Below, piece after piece: positions 25,219 through 34,500 of a DNA stretch of 64,000 nt. This DNA is from Cyclobacteriaceae bacterium. Lineage in GTDB: Bacteria; Bacteroidota; Bacteroidia; Cytophagales; Cyclobacteriaceae. The first letter of the stretch is position 1. Every line of letters starts with the position of its first letter. The stretch is taken from positions 16,857-80,856 of the forward strand of contig JALHRJ010000021.1 of the NCBI GenBank assembly GCA_022841475.1, in the 5' to 3' direction. The translations under genes were made by a program, and so were the position numbers. The notes below the pieces were generated by a model that saw only the letters and a program-made list of their open reading frames with translations, was not told the origin of the DNA and searched no databases.

Positions 25219-27530
25219 GACAGGCGAAATAATTTTCTCCAACTTCCTTTGGTGGCTGTACGGTCTTCATAATATCCATAACCATAATAGTTGTTATTCA
25301 TCGGCATAGCATTAAGTACGGATGAAACGTGACTCAACTTGTTAATAGTTACTACCCGAAGTAGATTATGCATAAATTCTTTATGAGAATAATTTGCACG
25401 GAAAACATAGATAGATAAATCAGACCGTTTCATGGCCATGATACCATCTGTAACCAGGCCCACCGGGGGTGTATCAATTACTATAAAGTCGTACGTGTTT
25501 TTCAGTTCTTCCAACAAGTCTGTGAATTCGCCATTTAAAAGTAATTCAGAAGGATTGGGTGGATGTGGGCCTGAAGGAATGAAGTCAAAATTTTCGAGTG
25601 AAGTAGTTACAACACAATCCTTCCATACATTTTTCTTAATGAGAATAGTGCTCATGCCCTTACTCGAATCATTCCCTGCAGGATACTTCTCGCTCTTGGG
25701 TTTCCGCATATCCAGATCTATTAACACAACTTTCTTTCGGGATAGCGCCAATACGCCCCCGAGATTCATAGCTAAAAAGGATTTGCCTTCTCCGGAGATG
25801 GTGGAAGTAATCGTGATTACTTTACTTTTTCCACCTGTGTTGAAGAATTCAAGATTAGTACGCAATGTGCGGATAGCTTCACTAACGACAGATTTAGGAT
25901 TATCAATTACATGAAACATGGTTTCTGTGGTAAGCCTCGAAGTCGGGATAATCCCCAGCAACGGCACATTCGTTACGCGCTCAACTTCTTTTGCACTGGT
26001 GATTTTATTGTTCAGCAGATATAAAATCCCGATAAGGAAAAAGTTAAGAACAATACCAGCCACAAGTCCGATACCGAGAATCAAATACCTTTTTGGGGAT
26101 ATCGGCTGATCCGGTAAGGTAGCAGGCGAAAGAATTTTAAAATCAGGTGTGCTGCCGGCTTGCGCAATTTCAAACTCCGCTTTCGACTGCATCATTGATA
26201 AATAGAATTCTTCATACAGTTTGTAGAAGCGTTGATTTTTTGAAAACTGAGTATTTTTATCTGGCATCTCAGCAAACTCTTGTTCCAGTTTTATTTTCCG
26301 CTGACTTAGTTCAGCCATGGAAGCGAGCCACTCCTTTTTTATATCGGCTAATTGTGTAAAGACCTGGTCTCGGATAGAATTAAGTTCTTGCTCTTTTTGC
26401 CGGAAGGCAAAGGTGTTTTCATTATACGCCAGGCTAAGCTTGTCACGTTCCTGTGTTACCTTATATAGCTCTTCAATTCTCTGATTCAGATATTCCGGAA
26501 GAAACTTATACGGTTGACTAGCCATACTTAGCTTGCCAGAAGCAATTGCTTCAAGCAGTGGGTTCAACTCCAGTATTTTCTTATTAAGTTCATAACGTTG
26601 TGAATCAACTTTGTTGATGGCAGCGATGGTTCTTTTAAGATCCAGCGTAAGGTCACTACTTTTATTTTTTAATGTGAAATCTTCAAAATAATCTTCAAAA
26701 CCTTCCATTCTTTTTTCCACCTGGCTTAGCTCCTGATTAAGCCAATCGATCTTTTGTTTGTTAGCAAGATTTTTTTGAAGATTACTGTAGGTGATGTACA
26801 GTGAGTCGATTTTATTAACAATGTCATAGGCTTTCAAAGCGTTGTAGTCCTGAAAGGAAATACGGATTGTATTGGCGTTGAAGTTTAAAGGATCGACCAG
26901 AATATTTTTTGAAAGATAATCAATCAAACTGCCGCGACTGTTTAGTACGAAGTAATAGGTGTTCCCATCGTTCTCTACGAAGTAGCGGGTCTTTTCTATC
27001 GTTAACGTAGTGCCATGATAGGTTAGAGGAACCCCAAACGTTCCTTCCCCGATAGCTCCTTCTTCTCCCATCTGAATACTGAATTTATTACTCCCCAGAA
27101 AATCAAAGTAAATAGGTAAATCAAAATGAGCCGGATTGATCGTGGTAGGCCTAACCAGAAAGGAAGAACGTTTATACATTTCATCCTTTAATACCTGTCC
27201 AACACTAAAATAGCTTACCGAGAGATCCAGGGAATCAATTAGTTTATGGAAGAATAACTTCGACTTGATTTGTTCGATTTCTCCGGAAACTATATTGAGA
27301 TTTTGGTCATCAATCATGGTTTTAATCCCTAGTTCGGTAGCATCGCGCTTGATATCGAGCTTGAGTTCAGATTCTGATTCAAACAAATCTTTTGTATACC
27401 GTATTGTCAGATAAGCAATCAGATTGGTGGCCAGAAATATGAGGATGATCCAAACCAGGTTCTTGCGAAGAACAGCAACCAGTTTTTCTGTATCGATGGA
27501 GTCAGGAGATATTGTTGTCTTTATGTCCAT
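25215..27530 (-). CDS. Wzc-type polysaccharide co-polymerase / tyrosine autokinase
   Basis: A 771-residue inner-membrane protein controlling polysaccharide chain length and export. Helix 1 at about 28-48, then a Wzz domain and a long periplasmic coiled coil (about 250-460), helix 2 at about 478-502 after a proline-rich PDQPISPKRY. The cytoplasmic BY-kinase domain has Walker A ISGEGKSF, Walker A' VVLIDLDMRKPK and Walker B FIVIDTPP. The C-terminus carries a Tyr cluster (NNNYYGYGYYEDR). The ATG at 27530 has GGAG 10 bases upstream; a TTG at 27548 overlapping the previous stop is the alternative. Confidence 0.9.
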   Translation of the reverse strand: MDIKTTISPDSIDTEKLVAVLRKNLVWIILIFLATNLIAYLTIRYTKDLFESESELKLDIKRDATELGIKTMIDDQNLNIVSGEIEQIKSKLFFHKLIDSLDLSVSYFSVGQVLKDEMYKRSSFLVRPTTINPAHFDLPIYFDFLGSNKFSIQMGEEGAIGEGTFGVPLTYHGTTLTIEKTRYFVENDGNTYYFVLNSRGSLIDYLSKNILVDPLNFNANTIRISFQDYNALKAYDIVNKIDSLYITYSNLQKNLANKQKIDWLNQELSQVEKRMEGFEDYFEDFTLKNKSSDLTLDLKRTIAAINKVDSQRYELNKKILELNPLLEAIASGKLSMASQPYKFLPEYLNQRIEELYKVTQERDKLSLAYNENTFAFRQKEQELNSIRDQVFTQLADIKKEWLASMAELSQRKIKLEQEFAEMPDKNTQFSKNQRFYKLYEEFYLSMMQSKAEFEIAQAGSTPDFKILSPATLPDQPISPKRYLILGIGLVAGIVLNFFLIGILYLLNNKITSAKEVERVTNVPLLGIIPTSRLTTETMFHVIDNPKSVVSEAIRTLRTNLEFFNTGGKSKVITITSTISGEGKSFLAMNLGGVLALSRKKVVLIDLDMRKPKSEKYPAGNDSSKGMSTILIKKNVWKDCVVTTSLENFDFIPSGPHPPNPSELLLNGEFTDLLEELKNTYDFIVIDTPPVGLVTDGIMAMKRSDLSIYVFRANYSHKEFMHNLLRVVTINKLSHVSSVLNAMPMNNNYYGYGYYEDRTATKGSWRKLFRLS

Positions 27531-27544
27531 TCGATTCTCCACGA

Positions 27545-28294
27545 TCAAAAGGTATTAATAACAGCCAGCAAGGTTGCAACACTCACCAACAAACTGATTG
27601 CTCCGGCATAATCGCGGAGACCCGCACTGAAAGGTCTGATTACGGGTTCCACATAAATTACATCTCCCGCGGCAACAATCGCGTTTCCATCCCGAAATCC
27701 CTGAATTGTGCTTAGATCAATTTCGATAACCTGTTCGCCTCGGATAAGCTTAATCGATTGAGCTTTTGAATCAGGAGGTAGTCCTTTGGCCAACGCAAGT
27801 ACTTCCAGGACACTCATATTTTCATTCTCCAGAGGAATAACCTGTCCACCCACGGCTCCTAACAAGACAACGCGTTTGTTAGCGAACTTGAGCAAGACAA
27901 AGGGCTCTTTGAAAAACTTCGCATACTCTTTTTGCAAGATCTCTTCCGCATGCCTTAGCGTTAACTGATGGAGATTTATCTCGCCAACCATGGGAAATCG
28001 AACAACACCTTTGAGATCAACGAGGTAGGTGGTTTCTTGAGGATCTTTCTCCGTCACATTCACATTTGTTCGGGTGAGTTCAGGATTAGGATCAATAAGC
28101 CGCTCACCCTGATTTGAATAAACTTCCAGGATAAGAAGGTCATTTTTTTGAATCTGATAATTTTTCTCAACGGAAAAAACTTCCTTTTGAACCCGTTCAG
28201 GCGTTACACCTTCGGTTGATTTAAACATGATGTTTTGCTTGTAGGAAGCACAAGACATCATGAGGAGAAGCGTAACAACGTATAGCGTGCGCAC
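27545..28294 (-). CDS. Wza-type polysaccharide export lipoprotein
   Basis: A 249-residue outer-membrane lipoprotein: signal peptide with lipobox Cys15 (MMSCAS), a Poly_export domain (YQIQKNDLLILEVYS to VVRFPMVGEINL, about 45-115), an SLBB domain (VVLLGAVGGQVIPL, about 140-190) and a C-terminal helix (AGAISLLVSVATLLAVI). It should form the export channel with the Wzc protein encoded next. Confidence 0.9.
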   Translation of the reverse strand: MRTLYVVTLLLMMSCASYKQNIMFKSTEGVTPERVQKEVFSVEKNYQIQKNDLLILEVYSNQGERLIDPNPELTRTNVNVTEKDPQETTYLVDLKGVVRFPMVGEINLHQLTLRHAEEILQKEYAKFFKEPFVLLKFANKRVVLLGAVGGQVIPLENENMSVLEVLALAKGLPPDSKAQSIKLIRGEQVIEIDLSTIQGFRDGNAIVAAGDVIYVEPVIRPFSAGLRDYAGAISLLVSVATLLAVINTF

Positions 28295-28372
28295 ACCAAT
28301 AACTTTTAAACAGGTGAAATTACTGATTTTATCAATAACTCCTTTGAAGATGGAGTTTCTTTGGTGTGCGTT

Positions 28373-29485
28373 TTAACCCGCGGCTTGCAAACTTGAGATC
28401 TCCTGCAAGTATTTGGTTATCACCATTTTTTCATCAAACTCAAATTCGATTTTCTTTCGTCCGTTCTCCCCAAACTTTTTTAAAGTTGCGTTGTCAAGCG
28501 AAAGCATTTCTTCCATTTTGGCCGCCAGATCATCAGCACTTTTTAGTTTGCATAGCAACCCATTATACCGATCTTCTACTACATGGTGGCAACCGGGCAC
28601 ATCTGTAGCTACAATGGGCTTGGATGAACTCGCTGCTTCCAACAAGGTGCGGGGAGTTCCTTCCCGGTAAGACGGAAGAACAATACAATCAGCAGCATTG
28701 ATAAACGTTCTCACATCATCGGTCGTGCCGAGATATTCGATGGTGCCGGAATTAATCCAGCTCTCTATTACCGGAAGTTGAATTCCTCGTTTATGTTCCG
28801 GGTCCTTTGCTCCCAGTAATTGAAACCGGGCATTAACGCCCTTCTTTTTGAGTTTCTTCACTGCTTCAATGTATTCCATGATGCCCTTATCCGTAATCAG
28901 GCGTGAGATGAGAAGGAATGTAAATGATTCGTTTCTTTTAAACTCTGAAGGCTGAAACCTACTCAGATCAATTCCTGAACCTGGTAACAAATCGGCCGCC
29001 TTTGCAGGCACCAGATTTTTGTTCAGAAAGAGAGCCAGATCGTCTGGGTTTTGAAAGAATACTCTTTTGGGAAAGCGAAAAGCAACTTTGTATAGAAATA
29101 TGGCAATCGCGGAAACCAGATTGTTTTTCAGGAAAACAGTTCCCAAACCACATACATTATTAATAGTAGGGATTTTAAGAAAGCTGGCCGCCAGGGTTCC
29201 GTACACATTCGGTTTTATGGTGTAATGAAGGATTATATCTGGTCTTAATTTTCTGTAGATGCCCCACAATTCAAAAGTTAGTGCAATGTCCTTTATTGGG
29301 TTGGCGCCCCGGCTATCCATTTTTACATCGTGATGAATGCATCCTGCTTCTTCCAGCAAATGCGTATAATTATCATGGGGGGCGATTGTATGTACCTCGT
29401 AGCCTTTTACTAAGAGATCTTTAACAAAATTCATCCTGAAATTATAGATGTTCCAGGAAGTATTTAATACGATAGCTACTTTCAT
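28373..29485 (-). CDS. Glycosyltransferase family 4
   Basis: A 370-residue GT-B glycosyltransferase. The N-terminal domain starts KVAIVLNTSWNIYNFRMNF; the sugar-nucleotide domain has FLLISRLITDKGIMEYIEA and the EX7E motif in YREGTPRTLLEAASS (about 275-289), then GLLCKLKSADDLA. Placed upstream of wza-wzc, it probably builds the exported polysaccharide. Donor sugar unknown. Confidence 0.9.
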   Translation of the reverse strand: MKVAIVLNTSWNIYNFRMNFVKDLLVKGYEVHTIAPHDNYTHLLEEAGCIHHDVKMDSRGANPIKDIALTFELWGIYRKLRPDIILHYTIKPNVYGTLAASFLKIPTINNVCGLGTVFLKNNLVSAIAIFLYKVAFRFPKRVFFQNPDDLALFLNKNLVPAKAADLLPGSGIDLSRFQPSEFKRNESFTFLLISRLITDKGIMEYIEAVKKLKKKGVNARFQLLGAKDPEHKRGIQLPVIESWINSGTIEYLGTTDDVRTFINAADCIVLPSYREGTPRTLLEAASSSKPIVATDVPGCHHVVEDRYNGLLCKLKSADDLAAKMEEMLSLDNATLKKFGENGRKKIEFEFDEKMVITKYLQEISSLQAAG

Positions 29486-29674
29486 TTGCCAACTTTTCCG
29501 ACTTGACAGGTCAGAATAAGACTTAGATTTAGGTTAGAGTTAATGTCAGGGCCAAAAATCGTGAAATTCAAACAAATTTCTTACATGTATTACACGAAAT
29601 TTGGAAAAAGTAACCAACACTCCATAACCTCAAAGGATTACGGTAAGTTTGTTTTTTGAACGGAAGATAAAAGA

Positions 29675-30844
29675 ATGATAAAAGCAATATTAGTTGCGCT
29701 GGCAGATAAAAATTCGAAGATCACGAACGAGCATCTGGATGAATTGGCATTTTTGGCTGAGACAGCAGGTATCGAGGCAAAACAACGCTTCGTGCAGCGA
29801 TTACCTCAACCTGATGTGCGCACATTTGTTGGCAAGGGCAAACTGGCGGAGATTAAAGATTATGTAGTCGCCAACGAAATTGAAAATGTAATTTTTGATG
29901 ACGATCTCAGTGCTTCGCAGCTAAGAAATCTTGAAAAAGAACTCAACACACCAGAACGCGAGGAGGGAAAAGTGAGGGTATATGATCGAAGCCTCCTGAT
30001 TCTGGATATATTTTCGATGCGGGCACAAACCGCGCAATCACGCGCGCAGGTGGAACTTGCCATGAATCAATATTTATTACCCAGATTGACCCGACTCTGG
30101 ACTCACCTGGAACGCCAACGGGGTGGAACCGGCACACGGGGTGGATCGGGCGAGCGTGAAATTGAAACTGACCGCAGAAATATTCGCTACCGGATTACGC
30201 TCCTGAAGGAGGAGTTAGAGAAAATTGACAAGCAACGCAAAACGCAACGCAAGTCACGCAGCCAGGTTGTGCGTGTTGCATTGGTAGGCTATACGAATGT
30301 AGGCAAGTCTACCCTCATGAATTTGCTGTCCAAGTCTGAGGTAAAAGCAGAAAACAAACTTTTCGCAACCGTAGATGCCACCGTGCGCAAAGTGGTGATT
30401 GGTGATTTACCTTTCCTGCTATCCGACACCGTTGGATTTATCCGTAAGCTGCCCCATCACCTGATCGAATCATTTAAGTCAACCCTCGATGAAGTGCGGG
30501 AAGCAGATATTTTATTACATGTGGTTGATATAGCACACCCCTTTCATGATAATCAGATTGAGGTGGTAAAAAGTACGCTCGCTGAATTAGGTGCCGGGGA
30601 CATCACCACGATTTTGGTTTTGAATAAAATTGATTTGCTTGAGAAAAAAGATCCGCCCGTTAATCTGGAAGAACTCAAAGGCTATTACCGCGAACAGGGC
30701 TTTGATAAGGTTGTATTTGTATCGGCCGAGAAGAAGGAAAATATTCAAGAGTTGAGAAAATTGCTTTTTGCCGAAGTACGAAAGAAACATCTGATGATTT
30801 ATCCCAACTACGTTTCCGGTGCAGAATTCGTTTTCAGCGAATAA
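29675..30844 (+). CDS. hflX: Ribosome-associated GTPase HflX
   Basis: A 389-residue GTPase that splits stalled ribosomes. N-terminal HflX domain with FVGKGKLAEIKDYV and VIFDDDLSASQLRNLE (about 50-95); linker with RGGTGTRGGSGERE (about 149-162); G domain with G1 GYTNVGKST (about 206-214), G3 DTVGF and G4 NKID. Normal length. It stands alone on the plus strand after a 190-base intergenic gap. Confidence 0.95.
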   Translation: MIKAILVALADKNSKITNEHLDELAFLAETAGIEAKQRFVQRLPQPDVRTFVGKGKLAEIKDYVVANEIENVIFDDDLSASQLRNLEKELNTPEREEGKVRVYDRSLLILDIFSMRAQTAQSRAQVELAMNQYLLPRLTRLWTHLERQRGGTGTRGGSGEREIETDRRNIRYRITLLKEELEKIDKQRKTQRKSRSQVVRVALVGYTNVGKSTLMNLLSKSEVKAENKLFATVDATVRKVVIGDLPFLLSDTVGFIRKLPHHLIESFKSTLDEVREADILLHVVDIAHPFHDNQIEVVKSTLAELGAGDITTILVLNKIDLLEKKDPPVNLEELKGYYREQGFDKVVFVSAEKKENIQELRKLLFAEVRKKHLMIYPNYVSGAEFVFSE

Positions 30845-30871
30845 GTCAACGGATATGTATTATTAGGCAGT

Positions 30872-33499
30872 GTGGTTAGATTAATATTTTTAGTATTTCT
30901 ATTCTCTGTTCATTCCTTGCTGGCGCAAGAGTGGGATTCACTCAACGCGATTGGATTTACTTCTTACAAGCAGGGGCAATTTGAACAAGCCGAGCGGTCG
31001 TTACAACAAGCGTTGTTAGTTGCCGAAGGAAGTTTTGGACAACTCAGTAATCCTTATATCACCAGCTTAACAAATCTGGGATATACCCAAAAGGCCATGG
31101 GAAATTTCCCAGCGGCTCAAAATTCATTTAGAAAAACACTGACTTTATTAAGTAAGCTTGATTCTGCGGCTACCATCCATGTGGTAGAAGCATTAATAGA
31201 TCTTGCCAATGTATTTAATCTTACCGCGCGCTATGATAGCAGTGAGCACTATTTACTTGCAGCAAAACAGGTAACGGCTCGTGCTATCACGTTAAATAGT
31301 GAAGACTACCGCAAGGAAATTCATCGATACTTTGAGGCTCTGATCAGTATTCAAAATAGTCTGGCTTCACTCTACAACAAGCGCGGCCAATTAAAGGAAG
31401 CTATTGAACTCATGGAACAACAACGGGGATTTATTCTTCAGACATACCCGGGTCACTATCAAACCTTACCCATTTATAAAACAACAATCAGTAATCTGAG
31501 TACCTATTACTTACAGGCTAATCAACTTTTGCCGGCAAAGTCTTTATCCATGGAGTATCTCCAACTCTCCTCACAGGCAAACAGCGATCCCATTGCTTAT
31601 GTGGCAGCATTGCAAACACTGGGCAATGTTTATCGATTATCAGAACAATATGATTCGGCAAATCACTTTTGGATGAAAGCGTTACAGTATATTCAGTCTG
31701 GAAATTTTAAGGGTAGCGATCAACACCTTTCTCTATTGATTAACTTAGGTGAGTTTAACTTCAATATCGAAAATTATTCTCTGGCGTTGGATTACTTGCT
31801 GGAAGCCAAAACAATTCAGGAAAAGCAGTTCGGTAGAAATCCACGGGTGTATCAAACAACACTCTTTAACCTTGCTGAGTGTTACCGGTGGAATGACCAG
31901 CATGCGAAGGCAGAAGAAACCTACACGTATCTGATCCGAAATGTGCTGGATGAGATTCAACACAACTTTACGTACCTGAGTGATGCTGAAAAAATTGCTT
32001 TCTATCGGAGTCAGACATCTGTGATTGAGCATTTTTATTCTTTTGCCCTTGAAATCAGTGGAGTGATTCCATTGCAGAAGCAGCCCAACCCTTATATAAA
32101 TAAAGATATCACCCAACAATTGTATGACGCCCAGATAATGACCAAGGGGCTAATACTCAATCCATCGTATCGGTTTAAACAGCAAATTATTTCGGGTGCA
32201 AATGAAGAGCTAAAACTGAAATACCTGGACTGGGAAGAGGAGAAAAACAGACTCGCCCAACTTTATCGCAGTTCCGATCCCGCGCCAGACCTTATCAAAA
32301 TAGTAGAGGCTCAGATTGAATTTCTGGAAAAGTTCCTGATCGCTCAGTCGAGGCAATTCAGGCAAGGGTTTATGGTGGATGTTGTAACGTGGAAAAGTAT
32401 CCAGGCGAACCTGAAGCGCGGGGAAGCTGCAGTGGAAATGATTCGGCTTATTGATGGACTGGTGTATGGTGCTTTAATTATTACTCCCCAAACTACTGAA
32501 CGGCCAGCTTTGACCCTGGTGATGAGCACTCAAACAAAACATCTCGAGAAGCAATTCATCCGTAATTATATAAACACCATCACTACAAAGCAGGAGGATA
32601 CACTTTCTTACCAAACGTATTGGGAACCTATTCTCAAAGTGATTAATGAAAATCTTCCGAAAGGGCAGAGACTGAAGAAGATATATTTTTCCCCGGATGG
32701 CATCTATCACCAGATAAACCTGAACACACTTTATAATAAGGAGAAGAAGGGCTATTTAATTGACGAGGTCGAAATTCATCAGCTTACCAATACGAAAGGC
32801 CTGATAAGTTCAGCTAAACGACAAACCCAGGATAAACGGGCCACGCTGATAGGAAGACCTGCTTTTGGCTTGGACTCAACAAGGGCAGTAACATATCAGG
32901 ACTTGAAAGGAACAGAAACGGAAGTAGATCAGATTGCTTTTTATTTTGAGGAGAAAGAATGGAAGACACATGTATTAAAGCAAACAGAGGCAAATGAAAA
33001 TAATGTAAAGAGTTTACCTTCCACAAAAGTTTTGCATATAGCTACCCATGGTTTTTTTGAAAATTCGGTTGCTGAATCCACTAACGCACATAGTCAGGTG
33101 TTATTGAATTCAGGAATTGTATTGGCTGGTGCTAATAATCCTGACAAAACTGCTGATCAGGATGGCATACTCACCGCCTATGAAACGTTAAGTCTAAATC
33201 TTGATTCTACCGAACTGGTTGTGCTATCGGCCTGTGAAACCGGATTGGGCGATTTTTTTCCGGGTGAAGGTGTGTATGGATTGCAGGGCGCATTTCGGTC
33301 GGCCGGAGTGCAACAATTGATTATGAGTTTGTGGAAGGTGGATGATGAAACCACCCGGCACCTGATGACAACTTTTTATAAGCATTGGCTTAAAAAATCG
33401 GGCGATGCGAGAGTTGCTTTTCGAAAAGCTCAGCAAGAATTACGCACCCGATATCCGCAACCTTACTATTGGGGAGGATTTGTTTTCACGGGCAAATAA
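30872..33499 (+). CDS. Secreted TPR-CHAT protease-like protein
   Basis: An 875-residue protein. A signal peptide (about 1-18, ending LLAQ) precedes about eight TPR units (20-400) and a C-terminal CHAT domain (about 600-875), a caspase/separase-type peptidase fold. The catalytic dyad is His726 (ATHGFF) and Cys788 (SACETG), both present; YYWGGFVFTG is the usual C-terminal end. The start is GTG at 30872 with no in-frame ATG giving the signal peptide. TPR-CHAT proteins include Craspase and Bacteroidota envelope proteins; substrate unknown here. It lies 27 bases after hflX. Confidence 0.88.
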   Translation: MVRLIFLVFLFSVHSLLAQEWDSLNAIGFTSYKQGQFEQAERSLQQALLVAEGSFGQLSNPYITSLTNLGYTQKAMGNFPAAQNSFRKTLTLLSKLDSAATIHVVEALIDLANVFNLTARYDSSEHYLLAAKQVTARAITLNSEDYRKEIHRYFEALISIQNSLASLYNKRGQLKEAIELMEQQRGFILQTYPGHYQTLPIYKTTISNLSTYYLQANQLLPAKSLSMEYLQLSSQANSDPIAYVAALQTLGNVYRLSEQYDSANHFWMKALQYIQSGNFKGSDQHLSLLINLGEFNFNIENYSLALDYLLEAKTIQEKQFGRNPRVYQTTLFNLAECYRWNDQHAKAEETYTYLIRNVLDEIQHNFTYLSDAEKIAFYRSQTSVIEHFYSFALEISGVIPLQKQPNPYINKDITQQLYDAQIMTKGLILNPSYRFKQQIISGANEELKLKYLDWEEEKNRLAQLYRSSDPAPDLIKIVEAQIEFLEKFLIAQSRQFRQGFMVDVVTWKSIQANLKRGEAAVEMIRLIDGLVYGALIITPQTTERPALTLVMSTQTKHLEKQFIRNYINTITTKQEDTLSYQTYWEPILKVINENLPKGQRLKKIYFSPDGIYHQINLNTLYNKEKKGYLIDEVEIHQLTNTKGLISSAKRQTQDKRATLIGRPAFGLDSTRAVTYQDLKGTETEVDQIAFYFEEKEWKTHVLKQTEANENNVKSLPSTKVLHIATHGFFENSVAESTNAHSQVLLNSGIVLAGANNPDKTADQDGILTAYETLSLNLDSTELVVLSACETGLGDFFPGEGVYGLQGAFRSAGVQQLIMSLWKVDDETTRHLMTTFYKHWLKKSGDARVAFRKAQQELRTRYPQPYYWGGFVFTGK

Positions 33500-33745
33500 G
33501 CTTCGCTTGAAAATCATTCCCTTCTCAGTAAATTAATTTACTCCAACTCCGAAAGCAAACGTAGTATTGACAGATGGAGACACCTGAAAATCAAACGATC
33601 TATAATCAAAAAATCAGATTATTATTTTTGAATTTATAAACAGCACTACAAAGATGAATTGAGAAAAGATTAAATTTAACTCATATAATCAAAGCTTAAA
33701 CAACCGGTTTGTAACCAAATTAATTATCATTTAAATTTATTTCAC

Positions 33746-34324
33746 ATGGTAAGAATCTTATGTGTGCTGATCTTATTAATTGGCTTTCATGCCAATGCTC
33801 AGGAAGATTATAAAGTGATGGCCCAGGAAACCTGTGATTGCATTGTTAAAAAAGATATGCAGACGGCAACCAAAAAATCAATTGAAATGGCTTTAGGACT
33901 TTGTATGCTGGAGGCATTACAACATCATAAAGTGGATATTGATATTTCGGATGGTGCCGCTATGCGGAGATTTGGTGAAAAAATTGGAATTCAGATGGCT
34001 CCATTATGCCCAGAGGTCTTCGAGTTTTTAACAGAGGAGATAGCGCAAAGTAACGAGTCTGTGCCAGAGGTAATGACCATGTCCGGCAAGATAAAATCTC
34101 TAGAGGATGGAGACTTTCTATTTATAACGTTGCGTGAGGAAAGTGGTAAAGATACCAGATTGATCTGGCTCCGATATTTTAAGGGCTCTGATGAATATTT
34201 AAAAAATCCGCGTAAACTGGTAGGTAAAAATGTGACACTAAAGTATCAATCCATCGAGTGCTACCTTCCAAAAGCGAAGGGATATTATGATTACAAGGAA
34301 ATTATAGAGATGGAGGTAAAGTAA
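33746..34324 (+). CDS. Secreted protein of unknown function
   Basis: A 192-residue protein with a signal peptide (about 1-18, ending ANAQ). The mature part begins with a conserved-looking CDCIVKK motif and further Cys residues (LGLCMLEAL, PLCPEV), suggesting disulfides. The C-terminal half is beta-rich (GDFLFITLREES, VGKNVTLKYQ). I do not recognise a family with certainty. Preceded by a 246-base AT-rich intergenic region. Confidence 0.7.
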   Translation: MVRILCVLILLIGFHANAQEDYKVMAQETCDCIVKKDMQTATKKSIEMALGLCMLEALQHHKVDIDISDGAAMRRFGEKIGIQMAPLCPEVFEFLTEEIAQSNESVPEVMTMSGKIKSLEDGDFLFITLREESGKDTRLIWLRYFKGSDEYLKNPRKLVGKNVTLKYQSIECYLPKAKGYYDYKEIIEMEVK

Positions 34325-34344
34325 TATATCTTTGCGTATCGAAT

Positions 34345-34369
34345 GGAATCGCGAATTCTTCGCGACTCC
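34345..34369. other. Hairpin upstream of tRNA-Arg
   Basis: GGA-A-TCGCGAA-TTC-TTCGCGA-C-TCC folds as a 7-bp stem plus 3 more pairs after one mismatch. There is no T run next to it. Confidence 0.5.
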
Positions 34370-34387
34370 AGCAACAGCACTCTACAC

Positions 34388-34414
34388 AGGGTTAAGGAAA
34401 AAAACCCTAGTTTT
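34388..34414 (+). terminator. Possible terminator before tRNA-Arg
   Basis: AGGGTT / AACCCT (34388-34393, 34403-34408) with a 9-base loop, followed by AGTTTT. Weak stem, so a tentative call. Confidence 0.3.
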
Positions 34415-34425
34415 GCGCTCTCTTT

Positions 34426-34500
34426 GGTCTCGTAGTTCAATGGATAGAATAGAAGTTTCCTAAACTTTTGATACAGGTTCGATTCCTGTCGAGACTACCA
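34426..34500 (+). tRNA. tRNA-Arg (anticodon CCT)
   Basis: A full cloverleaf of 75 bases including an encoded CCA. Acceptor stem GGTCTCG / CGAGACT (G-T wobble at the first pair), D-stem GTTC / GAAT, anticodon stem GAAGT / ACTTT with loop TTCCTAA giving anticodon CCT, T-arm ACAGG TTCGATT CCTGT, discriminator A. It is the integration site of the recombinase-bearing element to its right: the recombinase ORF ends inside this gene on the opposite strand. Confidence 0.95.
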
